Source of the DNA: an uncultured Bacteroidales bacterium
GTDB taxonomy: Bacteria; Bacteroidota; Bacteroidia; Bacteroidales; Muribaculaceae
NCBI GenBank assembly: GCA_945828175.1
Contig: CALZQD010000071.1
Location: 1-7,619 of the forward strand
Direction: 5' to 3'
Length of the DNA stretch: 7,619 bases
This document shows, one piece after another, positions 1 through 6,412 of this stretch. A program made the position numbers and the translations under genes. A model generated the notes under the pieces. It ran no database searches. It was given only the letters and a program-made list of their open reading frames with translations, and was not told where the DNA came from. How positions within the stretch are numbered: the first letter of the stretch is position 1; each line of letters starts with the position of its first letter.

Positions 1-1
1 G

Positions 2-72
2 TAGTCTTACCAGGATTCGAACCTAGACAGACAGAACCAAAAACTGTAGTGCTACCATTACACCATAAGACT
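2..72 (-). tRNA. tRNA-Gln (anticodon UUG)
   Basis: Read on the minus strand, this folds as a 71-nt cloverleaf. The 7-bp acceptor stem is AGTCTTA/TAAGACT. The D arm has GTG/CAC around AATGGTAG. The anticodon stem is ACAGT/TCTGT with loop TTTTGGT, so positions 34-36 are TTG and decode glutamine CAA. The T stem is CTAGG/CCTGG with the canonical TTCGAAT loop, and the discriminator is A at position 2. The only oddity is an apposed U-U at the loop-closing pair (31-39), which is tolerable. CCA is not fully visible because the window ends at position 1. It has its own predicted promoter at 114-144 and lies downstream of the PorU gene on the same strand. Confidence 0.95.
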
Positions 73-113
73 ATCCTATGCCCAATCAGCCGATTTGGCT
101 GACTAAAGCGATG

Positions 114-144
114 CAAAGTTATAATTTTTTTGTCAAACGACAAA
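114..144 (-). promoter_or_regulatory. Bacteroidetes-type promoter for tRNA-Gln
   Basis: On the minus strand, TTTG (144-141), a 19-nt spacer and TAACTTTG (121-114) match the Bacteroidetes primary sigma factor consensus, TTTG at -33 and TAnnTTTG at -7. Transcription would begin around 105-110, giving a leader of about 35 nt before the tRNA at 72. A 6-bp hairpin (TCAGCC/GGCTGA, 86-102) lies in that leader. The match is by eye. Confidence 0.75.
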
Positions 145-164
145 GCGACAAGTCATTTATCGCC

Positions 165-196
165 GAAAAATCTGTTGCCGCGGTCGATAAAACCGC
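165..196 (-). terminator. possible terminator after the PorU gene
   Basis: Downstream of the PorU stop on the minus strand there is a short hairpin, GCGGT/ACCGC with a 7-nt loop (196-180). A U-rich stretch follows about 10 nt later (minus-strand TTTTT at 169-165). The stem is short and the T-run is displaced, so this is a weak call. It would separate the PorU transcript from the tRNA promoter at 114-144. Confidence 0.3.
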
Positions 197-244
197 CGCT
201 CACGGCTCAGGGCATCAAAGCCAAAGCGCCCGCCGAAGCCGTCC

Positions 245-3200
245 TCACTCAAGAACGACTATCTCGGCGCTGTCGCTGACGCCATACTTGCCGTCGACTC
301 TCAGGTAGCAGCGCGCGCGGTAGACGCCCGGCGCAACTTTAGCGCCGTCGTCGCCGTCAAGCGTCCAGCGGTAGGGCAGCGACGCGTTGTCGACCGTCTT
401 CACCGGATGGCCCGCAATATCCTCGATGACAAGGCGTAACGTCGGCTGAGTCGCGCTGTCGTAGGCTAATGTCAGTTCGGCTTCCTCGTCGACCTCGCGC
501 TCGGCAGCCTCAAGCCGTGCGGCCAACGGTTCGTTGACCACGATGAAATCGATGCTGCGGCTGCTCTTGACGCCGTCGTTGTTGAATGCCGTCAGCGTCA
601 GCGTGTGGCGGCCGTCACTTATCTCGCTGACATCAAGACTGAAAGTCGCAGGCTTACCTGCCTCGACGATGTCGAGTGTCTCGGTCAGACCCTCGATGCG
701 GCGCTTGCCGTCGAGCAGCAGCGTCACTCCGCCGCCGATGCCTTCGGTTCTCACGTCGAGGCCCGATGCCGGGGCGAGAATCTCGCCGTAGACCGTGAAA
801 TCGCCGCCCACGACGTCGCCGTTGGCAAACGTCTCGTCGTTGATATACAGTGCCGTGATTTCGGGCGCCGTCGGGTCTGACGCTCCCGGCTCTGTCTCGG
901 CCGAAGCCGTCAGTGTCAGGCCGTTATAGACCGTCATTGCCGAGTTGCCCTCCTTGTCGATGGCCGTGACGACGATGCGGTTCGACACACCCGGACGCTG
1001 TGCGTAGGGCAGCGTCAGCGCCAGGTCAAACTGGCCGGCGGCGACACGTCCGCGACCCGTCGCAAGGATATATTCGTCATGGTCGACGGGCATGTTGTTC
1101 GTGCCCTTGCCGTTATCTTTTATTACCGTGTAGAGCGTCTTAGGTCCGTCATATACAGTGACATAGACCTCGCCATCGAATTCGCTGTCGATGGCTTCGC
1201 CGTCGACTACGCTGCCTTTCACGGTCAGCGTGCCGGGCACGGCGAGCTCCTCAGCGCCGCCGCAGACCTCGCCGAGTTCTATCGAGCGGCTGTGGGCGCC
1301 GACAGGGACTGCCGGGTCGCCGCAGAGGTTATAGCACATCGTGTTGACTGCCAGACCGAAGCTTGCGTTGTTGAGCGTCGCGTTGTAGGCCTTTCGGTAG
1401 AGGTCGCCTATGGTCATGCCGGCCTCGGCCGTCGCATATTGCTCGGCGACCTTGATGCTGAACTGCTGGTTGTGGTTCATATAAACCTCACGGCCCGAGG
1501 TGATGACGGCAATCATGCCGCCGTGTTCCTCGTCTAAGAATGCATCGGCCAGGCTCTTGGTGCGCCGGTCGAAGTCAAAGGTCGAGCAGGTTGCGAGCAT
1601 CGCAATGGGCGCGATGTCGTATTTCGTCTTCTCGGCGTCCGACATGCCCCAGAGGTTCTCGCGCGTCAGATAGTGGCTGAGCGAGTGGCCCGCGAAGGTC
1701 ACATAGCCCGCGCCGCGCCGCAGTGTCGACGTCATCGTCGCTCTCGCGGCTACCGCGCTGTTTTTCTGCCAGGGATATATCAGGTCGTGGACCTGCACGA
1801 AGCCCATCGAGCTGTTGGCGGCCTTCATCCGGTCGATGACCTCGAGGCTCTGCAGCAGGTGGGCGTTCTCGTCGCCGTCGTCGCTCATCATTATGGCCGT
1901 GCCGTAGGCCAGACCGCGCTTCGTCGAGTCGAGATGGCGCTCGATCTTGCGGTTGATGCCCGAGGCCACAGCCGCCGAGTAGACCGGTATGCGGCCGATG
2001 TTGATGTCCATCGGTTCGTAATACTGGCGTGCATTGTCGTAGCTGTCAGCGAGTTTCACGAAGTAGCTGTCGGCCGAGTAGTTCGACGACATATCTCTCG
2101 CGCAGTCGCTCAGGCCTGTCTCGTGGGCGATAAGGCTCTCAAGGCCGCCGGCGATGCCGTCGCGGTTGTCCCAGTTCGACGGGCCGTAGAGCAGCACATG
2201 TTTCAGTCGGCCTTTGCCCCTGTCGTAGAGCATCTTGATGAAGCGTTTGTAGCCCATTGCCGAGCGTGTGCCCGACGAAAATTCGTTGAAGATGTCGGCC
2301 TGCTCGACCACTGCCACGTCGAGGCCATGGCGGCCGTGGATCTCAGCCAATTCGCGCGCCTGCTCGACGAAGTCGCCCGTCGTGATTATCACCATCTCGG
2401 GCGTCGCCATGCCGTGGAGGTTGCTCGCGCGCACCTCGCCCGCGTAGTCGGGTTTCATAAACTCGCCGTCGGCGCGGAAAGCCATGTATTTCAATATCAT
2501 AGATGTCGACCCGCTGTGGCGCACCAATGTCGATGCCGACGATGCGTCGTAGGTGACGTCGACCGGTTTGACGTTGGCCGCGTCGCTGATGTCCCAGACA
2601 TAGACGTCGGCCGCGCTCTCGGTGATTGCGAAGGTCGTCGCCTGGTTATATCTTATTTCGAGGAAATCGTTGTCCCCCATGCGGTTAAGTCGCGGATAGC
2701 TGAAGCTTGCGCGGTCGACAGCCATATACTCGGCGTCGGTCTCTTCGTCGAACTTCACGCCGAACTCGAGCGTCGCCGTCTTGCCGACAAAGCCGTAAGT
2801 CTCAATGGGTTCGACCTGTACATAGCTCTCGTTTGTGTTATAGAGGCGCGTGTCGCTCATAACATGCGCGGCCGTGCCCTCGCGGCGGTATCTCTCTTTC
2901 ACCGTCGCCGGGATGTCGAGCCTCAGCGCCGTCTCGCCGTCCTCGTTGCGGGCAGCAAAAGAGCATCTGAAGATGCCGAAAGGCGGCATCGTCGTTGTCG
3001 GCTTGAAATCAGTCACTTCGAAGCTGTATACGCGGCGTTCGCCCGCCTTCATCGGCGTGTCGTGGAACACGCTGCCGCCCTTGCCCGGGTTGACAATGTC
3101 GTTGTCGATGACTGCGACCGAAATGTGGTAGCCGTAGGTATTCGCCGGCACAGCCCCATTCCTGATGTTGCCGCAGCCCGTGCCACCGCCGTCCTCAGTG

Positions 3201-3619
3201 ATGAAATAATAACCGTAACGGTCATACATATTGCGGTATATGTCGAGCGTCGACATCGATCTCGTCTGCGACGTCAGTGTGCCTTCGCCGTAAAAGATGA
3301 TGCCGTCGTCGCGGCGCATCGTCACAGTCGGCTTCACATCGTCGGGCAGACCGGCCTCGAAAGACTCCGAGCAGAGCCTTGCCCCGCCGAAACCGTAGAC
3401 CGTCACCTGCGACGGGTCGTTGAATCCCCACTCGGCAAGCGTCGCCCTGTCTATCTTGTAAAGGCCTGTTTTGTCGACCCTTATCTTGACCCAGCGGCCC
3501 TCCGACAGAGCCGATTTCTCGGCGTAATACGACAGGTCATAGCCCTGCGCCGCAATCGTCGTCGCTAACAGGCAACCCGCCATTATCTTCTTGAAACATA
3601 TCTCCATAACATTTTCCAT
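245..3619 (-). CDS. porU: PorU-like type IX secretion system C-terminal signal peptidase (sortase), peptidase family C25
   Basis: This 1124-residue exported protein resembles PorU, the gingipain-like surface protease that removes C-terminal secretion signals from T9SS cargo at the outer membrane and helps attach it to anionic lipopolysaccharide. Residues 1-26 look like a signal peptide (KK, hydrophobic IMAGCLLATTIAA, then AAQG). Residues 27-400 form a long beta-rich N-terminal region. The C25 peptidase-like domain spans about 406-775: PEMVIITTGDF at its start, LLYGPSNWDNRDG near 476, candidate catalytic His645 in FAGHS, candidate catalytic Cys678 in MLATCS, then ITSGRE and LCGDPA. This Cys is close in position to the catalytic Cys690 known in Porphyromonas gingivalis PorU. 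Residues 800-1124 are Ig/FlgD-like, ending in PGVYRARCYLRV and a beta-strand tail. Met1 was used as the start; Met5 is also possible. It is the last gene of a probable rex operon, 36 bases after the FAH-like gene. porV, often adjacent, is absent here. Family assignment is firm; exact orthology versus another C25 T9SS protein is less certain. Confidence 0.85.
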   Translation of the reverse strand: MENVMEICFKKIMAGCLLATTIAAQGYDLSYYAEKSALSEGRWVKIRVDKTGLYKIDRATLAEWGFNDPSQVTVYGFGGARLCSESFEAGLPDDVKPTVTMRRDDGIIFYGEGTLTSQTRSMSTLDIYRNMYDRYGYYFITEDGGGTGCGNIRNGAVPANTYGYHISVAVIDNDIVNPGKGGSVFHDTPMKAGERRVYSFEVTDFKPTTTMPPFGIFRCSFAARNEDGETALRLDIPATVKERYRREGTAAHVMSDTRLYNTNESYVQVEPIETYGFVGKTATLEFGVKFDEETDAEYMAVDRASFSYPRLNRMGDNDFLEIRYNQATTFAITESAADVYVWDISDAANVKPVDVTYDASSASTLVRHSGSTSMILKYMAFRADGEFMKPDYAGEVRASNLHGMATPEMVIITTGDFVEQARELAEIHGRHGLDVAVVEQADIFNEFSSGTRSAMGYKRFIKMLYDRGKGRLKHVLLYGPSNWDNRDGIAGGLESLIAHETGLSDCARDMSSNYSADSYFVKLADSYDNARQYYEPMDINIGRIPVYSAAVASGINRKIERHLDSTKRGLAYGTAIMMSDDGDENAHLLQSLEVIDRMKAANSSMGFVQVHDLIYPWQKNSAVAARATMTSTLRRGAGYVTFAGHSLSHYLTRENLWGMSDAEKTKYDIAPIAMLATCSTFDFDRRTKSLADAFLDEEHGGMIAVITSGREVYMNHNQQFSIKVAEQYATAEAGMTIGDLYRKAYNATLNNASFGLAVNTMCYNLCGDPAVPVGAHSRSIELGEVCGGAEELAVPGTLTVKGSVVDGEAIDSEFDGEVYVTVYDGPKTLYTVIKDNGKGTNNMPVDHDEYILATGRGRVAAGQFDLALTLPYAQRPGVSNRIVVTAIDKEGNSAMTVYNGLTLTASAETEPGASDPTAPEITALYINDETFANGDVVGGDFTVYGEILAPASGLDVRTEGIGGGVTLLLDGKRRIEGLTETLDIVEAGKPATFSLDVSEISDGRHTLTLTAFNNDGVKSSRSIDFIVVNEPLAARLEAAEREVDEEAELTLAYDSATQPTLRLVIEDIAGHPVKTVDNASLPYRWTLDGDDGAKVAPGVYRARCYLRVDGKYGVSDSAEIVVLE

Positions 3620-3655
3620 TTTTCGGCTCCCGGGTCCTCGTGTGACCCTGCCGTG

Positions 3656-4195
3656 CTACTTTATTCTGAAATCAAGACACTCAGTCCCGTTAATCTCCGT
3701 TTTAATCTCTCCGCCGGCCTCGGCCGCCGCGATGTCAAGCCCCCGATCGGCGAAGACAAGTATGTCGCCAGTCTTGAACGTCATATAGCGCGACAGCTCG
3801 GCAATCGCCTTGTCGACAGCAAGTTCGCCCAGCGTCACCGACCCCTGCAGACCCTTGGCCCCATAGTCGAGCCGCGTCTCGGCCGTCCGCTCATCGAGCG
3901 TCAGCCACGAGCCCTCGATCAGGCAGTTGTCGCGCGCCATCATCACCTCAGGCGCCTCCCACGGCCTCGCCCTCCACTCGTCAGGGATACACACCCCGAC
4001 AGCCGAGACCGAGTCATAGTAACGCGCCGCGAACTTCTCCTTTATATAGAAACCCAGGCGGCTGATTCTCACCGCCGGACAAACCTTGATGCACCACCTC
4101 GACGCATCGTCGAGAAAAAGAGGCTTGTTGCATCTGAGCAACGCAGAGTCGGCAATCAGTCTCATCGTGCCGCCGCCGAGCAGTATCGCTTTCAT
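3656..4195 (-). CDS. truncated fumarylacetoacetate hydrolase-like protein, probable pseudoenzyme
   Basis: This 179-residue protein keeps the skeleton of the FAH superfamily found in Bacteroidetes: ALLRCNKPLFLDD (19-30), VRISRLG (42-48), ARYYDSVSAVGV (57-68), RPWE (77-80), LSRYMTFKTGDI (134-145) and ECLDFRIK at the end. By alignment from memory, active relatives carry two metal-binding Glu before VRI and an Asp after VGI. Here those places appear to be Lys37, Cys39 and Cys69. The GTP-type motif after KTGD reads ADRG. It is also shorter than the roughly 200-residue minimal relatives. Loss of the Mg2+ ligands suggests no hydrolase/isomerase activity, yet the frame is intact and starts within the rex stop (ATGA, 4192-4195), so it should be translated with rex. 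It ends in TAG, 36 bases before porU. No signal peptide is seen, so it is probably cytoplasmic. Its role is unknown; a binding or regulatory function is possible but unproven. Confidence 0.75.
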   Translation of the reverse strand: MKAILLGGGTMRLIADSALLRCNKPLFLDDASRWCIKVCPAVRISRLGFYIKEKFAARYYDSVSAVGVCIPDEWRARPWEAPEVMMARDNCLIEGSWLTLDERTAETRLDYGAKGLQGSVTLGELAVDKAIAELSRYMTFKTGDILVFADRGLDIAAAEAGGEIKTEINGTECLDFRIK

Positions 4196-4842
4196 TTGAC
4201 AGCCCCCATGCGGTTATACATCACCGCCAGATGTGAATAAATCGACGTATTCGTCACCACCACACCGTCGCGGACCCTGATGCGGTAAGGCGTGAAATTC
4301 CAGAGACTCCTGATGCCCGCGTCCATCATCATGTCAGCCACCGCCTGCGCGCTCTCAACCGGCACCGTGACGATGCCTATGTTGACGTTCAGCCGGCCCA
4401 CTATATCCTTCAGGTCCTCAGGCGCGTAGACCGCAATCCCGTTGATCGACGTGCCGACGAGCTCAGGCGCAACATCGATGCCCGCCACAATCTTCAGGCC
4501 GTAGCGCTCAAGGCCGCGGTCGTGCATCAGAGCACCACCGAGGCTGCCCGTACCAACGATGACAGCATTGTGCGACTGCATAAAACCCAAGAACTCGCGC
4601 AGAGCCTCCTCGAGCGACGCCACCTCATAGCCGATGCGCGTCTTGCCCTTGATATTCAGAAACGAAAGATCCTTCGCAATCTGCGACGAATCGACCGCAA
4701 GCTCCTCCGCGATTTTAGTCGACGACACATACTCCACCTTATCCTTGTGGAGGATGCTGACATAGGCCAGATACCACGGGAGTCGTCTGAGCGTAGGCTC
4801 AGGCAGAAGATCTTGAGACCGAGAAGCGCGATTTTCGTTCAT
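4192..4842 (-). CDS. rex: redox-sensing transcriptional repressor Rex
   Basis: Rex binds operator DNA when NADH/NAD+ is low and releases it when NADH accumulates, controlling fermentative and respiratory redox genes. The 216-residue product is of usual Rex length. An N-terminal winged helix covers about 13-75, beginning with the hallmark LPEPTLRRLPWYL and including VSSTKIAEELAVDSSQIAKDLS. A Rossmann fold follows, with VGTGSLGGAL (G97-x-G99-xx-G102) and an acidic residue in GID (Asp123) that sits where the dinucleotide ribose is usually bound. WNFTP (181-185) and a C-terminal helix, SHLAVMYNRMG, complete the fold. No other in-frame ATG precedes the conserved domain, so the start at 4842 is well supported. 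The stop overlaps the start of the FAH-like gene by four bases, indicating translational coupling. Rex often autoregulates; an inverted repeat and two -7-like elements lie upstream (4847-4954). Confidence 0.95.
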   Translation of the reverse strand: MNENRASRSQDLLPEPTLRRLPWYLAYVSILHKDKVEYVSSTKIAEELAVDSSQIAKDLSFLNIKGKTRIGYEVASLEEALREFLGFMQSHNAVIVGTGSLGGALMHDRGLERYGLKIVAGIDVAPELVGTSINGIAVYAPEDLKDIVGRLNVNIGIVTVPVESAQAVADMMMDAGIRSLWNFTPYRIRVRDGVVVTNTSIYSHLAVMYNRMGAVK

Positions 4843-4846
4843 GACT

Positions 4847-4855
4847 GCAAATTTA
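4847..4855 (-). promoter_or_regulatory. candidate proximal rex promoter (-7 element, near-leaderless)
   Basis: TAAATTTG at 4855-4848 (minus strand) fits the TAnnTTTG -7 consensus exactly and is only five bases (CAGTC) from the rex ATG. A start site from it would give an mRNA with essentially no leader. The best -33 match is GTTG with a 22-nt spacer, which is poor. A second exact -7 match lies upstream at 4954-4947. Confidence 0.4.
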
Positions 4856-4884
4856 CAACAATTTTCCCAAAATCCCGCAACTCC

Positions 4885-4912
4885 TTAACATTTAATCCCC
4901 GCCACCTGTTAA
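4885..4912. promoter_or_regulatory. TTAACA-N16-TGTTAA inverted repeat upstream of rex
   Basis: TTAACA (4885-4890) and TGTTAA (4907-4912) form a perfect 6-bp inverted repeat with a 16-nt spacer, between the two candidate rex -7 elements. The half-sites resemble the TTGTTAA arms of known Rex operators, but Rex operators usually have a much shorter spacer. This could be an autoregulatory or other operator; it is suggestive only. Confidence 0.3.
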
Positions 4913-4919
4913 AGAGCTT

Positions 4920-5144
4920 CGGCGAGGCCTGCCCAAGTCCATTAGCCAAATCTATTAAAGTGCGGCGACGCTCTCCTCCTCGCCGCCGTGTGGAGCGAGG
5001 GTTTCAACCCTCGCAGCGCTCTAAATGCTGCCGCAGTATCGCCTGTAAGGCGATGACTTTACTGGTGACCGCGTAGGCCGAGGCGCACAGCGCCGGCCTG
5101 CGCGGCAGCAGGCCGCCCCGCCCACAAAGCGTCTGCAAGACGCT
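4920..5144. repeat. non-coding hairpin cluster between rex and the hsdS cassette
   Basis: This GC-rich interval contains a series of perfect inverted repeats. CGGCGAGG (4920-4927) pairs with CCTCGCCG (4978-4985). A hairpin GCGAGGGT/ACCCTCGC spans 4995-5014. TGCTGCCGC (5026-5034) pairs with GCGGCAGCA (5102-5110), enclosing two hairpins: ATCGCCT-GTA-AGGCGAT (5038-5054), and AGGCC-GA bulge-GGCGC-ACA-GCGCC-GGCCT (5075-5099). A last hairpin AGCGTCT-GCA-AGACGCT spans 5128-5144. GGCCTGC (5095-5101) can alternatively pair with GCAGGCC (5108-5114). Two hairpins share the design of a 7-bp stem closed by T-GYA-A. I see no ORF here that looks real. It may be an array of REP-like palindromes, a structured RNA, or a barrier to transcription into the silent hsdS. 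No known RNA family was recognised. Confidence 0.55.
4947..4954 (-). promoter_or_regulatory. candidate distal rex operon promoter (-7 element)
   Basis: TAGATTTG on the minus strand (4954-4947) fits TAnnTTTG exactly and would give a rex leader of about 100 nt containing the TTAACA inverted repeat. I see no TTTG at the expected -33 distance, which falls in the hairpin cluster. It is an alternative to the proximal element. Confidence 0.3.
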
Positions 5145-5155
5145 GACAATCACCT

Positions 5156-5177
5156 ATAACCCACAGTATCAGCAGTT
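5156..5177 (+). repeat. 22-bp direct repeat, copy 1 (before TRD1)
   Basis: This is a perfect 22-bp match to 5861-5882; identity stops sharply on both sides (T versus G before, C versus A after). It encodes NPQYQQ at the very start of the hsdS-like frame, and everything upstream of it is non-coding. It is therefore a likely crossover site where an hsdS N-terminus has been exchanged away. Confidence 0.85.
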
Positions 5178-6354
5178 CACGCCACCTTTCGATATTCCCG
5201 AGAGCTGGGAGTGGGTAGAGGTTGCTGAATTAGGCGAGATAGTTACAGGAAATACACCGCCTAAAGATATTCAAGAGTATTATGGCGGAGAAATCCCATT
5301 CTTTAAACCGAATGATCTGGAACAAGGAATTGAAACAGTCAACTCATTAGACCATCTTTCAGATTTAGGATATAGACAATCTCGCCAGCTCCCTATAAAT
5401 ACTATTTTGATAACATGTATCGGAGCTACAATAGGTAAAGCTGGATTGATTAGGCGAGAAGGGGCGTGCAACCAACAGATAAACGCAATTATCCCTTTTG
5501 CGCAGATTGCTCCTGAATACATCTATTTTTCGTGTATTTCCGGATATTTTCAGTCTGCAATCAGAAAGAATGCATCAGCAACAACACTTCCGATTCTTAA
5601 TAAAAATAATTTTTCGGGCTTATTATTGCCACTTCCCCCTGCAAACGAACAACGCCGTATAATAAAACAGATTTATAGACTTATTGGAGAATTAATAGAT
5701 ATTGAGACCTCAGAAGAAAAATTAGCTACTTTTATAAACATTACCAAATCCAAAATTCTCGACCTCGCAATGCAGGGTAAGCTTGTGCCACAAGACCCGT
5801 CGGATGAGCCTGCCACAGCCATGCTCCGTCGTATCAATCCGAAGGCCAAGATTATAACTGATAACCCACAGTATCAGCAGTTACCCAAGAATTGGGTGGT
5901 GACTACATTGGAAGATATTACTGATTTTGAGCAGCCACAACCTTTTATTGTAAAGGACACTAATTATTCAGACCGTTACAGCACACCAGTTCTAACAGCA
6001 GGAAAATCTTTTATATTAGGTTATACAAACGAACAGGATGGCATATATTCCAGCGTTCCCGTCATAATTTTTGATGACTTCACGACAGATTCTCATTTAG
6101 TAGACTTCCCGTTTAAAGTAAAATCTTCAGCCATGAAGATTATCTCAGTCAAGGGAAATGTGGATATTCAATATATAGCAATGTTCATGTCAAGAACTCG
6201 ACTAATCGGAGAAACACATAAAAGATATTGGATATCAGAATATTCTAAAATTACAATTCCAATACCCCCTATTAAAGAGCAAAAGCGCATAGTGGCATGC
6301 GTTAGAAATTTATATCAAGAACTTGATAAAATAGCCGAAATTATAGCCGACTGA
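5158..6354 (+). CDS. hsdS: headless HsdS: type I restriction-modification specificity subunit, probable silent cassette
   Basis: HsdS recognises the target sequence of a type I restriction-modification complex through two target recognition domains (TRDs). The 398-codon frame runs from the repeat-encoded NPQYQQ to a TGA at 6352. TRD1 (codons 1 to about 160) has FDIPESWEWVEVAELGEIVTGNTP and YYGGEIPFFKPNDL, ending in LLPLPPANEQRRI. A central helical spacer follows, with KSKILDLAMQGKLVPQDPSDEPA. TRD2 has LPKNWVVTTLEDI, PVLTAGKSFILGYTNEQDGIY and VIIFDDFTT, ending in IPPIKEQKRIV and a short helix. Intact relatives of this permuted type start with a copy of the GKLVPQDP helix; here it is missing. 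The frame stays open back to a TAG at 5074 but has no ATG, GTG or TTG until an internal TTG at 5407 within TRD1, and no promoter is seen. It is probably an untranslated TRD donor rather than a decayed gene. It is more AT-rich than rex and porU. Confidence 0.8.
   Translation, partial: NPQYQQFTPPFDIPESWEWVEVAELGEIVTGNTPPKDIQEYYGGEIPFFKPNDLEQGIETVNSLDHLSDLGYRQSRQLPINTILITCIGATIGKAGLIRREGACNQQINAIIPFAQIAPEYIYFSCISGYFQSAIRKNASATTLPILNKNNFSGLLLPLPPANEQRRIIKQIYRLIGELIDIETSEEKLATFINITKSKILDLAMQGKLVPQDPSDEPATAMLRRINPKAKIITDNPQYQQLPKNWVVTTLEDITDFEQPQPFIVKDTNYSDRYSTPVLTAGKSFILGYTNEQDGIYSSVPVIIFDDFTTDSHLVDFPFKVKSSAMKIISVKGNVDIQYIAMFMSRTRLIGETHKRYWISEYSKITIPIPPIKEQKRIVACVRNLYQELDKIAEIIAD
5861..5882 (+). 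repeat. 22-bp direct repeat, copy 2 (before TRD2)
   Basis: This second perfect copy of the 5156-5177 sequence lies in the same orientation and reading frame, 705 bases (235 codons) downstream. It encodes NPQYQQ at the junction between the central helix and TRD2. Recombination between the copies would remove TRD1 plus the spacer and leave TRD2 in the TRD1 position without a frameshift. Confidence 0.85.
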
Positions 6355-6380
6355 AAAGAAACTACGGTGTGCATTATATT

Positions 6381-6412
6381 ATATCATGTTCAACTTAATT
6401 TGATCATGATAT
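6381..6412. promoter_or_regulatory. ATATCATG-N16-CATGATAT inverted repeat over the recombinase start
   Basis: ATATCATG (6381-6388) and CATGATAT (6405-6412) form a perfect 8-bp inverted repeat whose right arm overlaps the recombinase ATG at 6411. The spacer contains TTAATTTG (6395-6402), one base from the TAnnTTTG -7 consensus, only 8 bases from the ATG. This fits an operator over a near-leaderless promoter. It might instead act as a terminator for the preceding hsdS frame or as a recombinase-binding site. Confidence 0.45.

Noticed and set aside
1673..3568. 631-codon plus-strand open frame opposite porU
   Set aside because: It is low-complexity in Arg, Val, Ala and His, matches no family I know, and lies antisense to a clearly recognisable C25 protein. 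GC-rich third-position bias on the minus strand explains the lack of stops.
3561..3619. Possible lipoprotein signal (AGC at residues 14-16) in the PorU N-terminus
   Set aside because: The hydrophobic stretch before the Cys is only about four residues and continues after it, which fits a signal peptidase I substrate rather than a lipobox.
4522..5076. 184-codon plus-strand frame running from rex into the hairpin cluster
   Set aside because: It is antisense to rex for most of its length, and the rest reads through inverted repeats with Arg/Ser-rich translation.
5156..5882. CRISPR-like repeat
   Set aside because: There are only two copies, 705 bases apart, within a protein-coding frame, so this is not an array.
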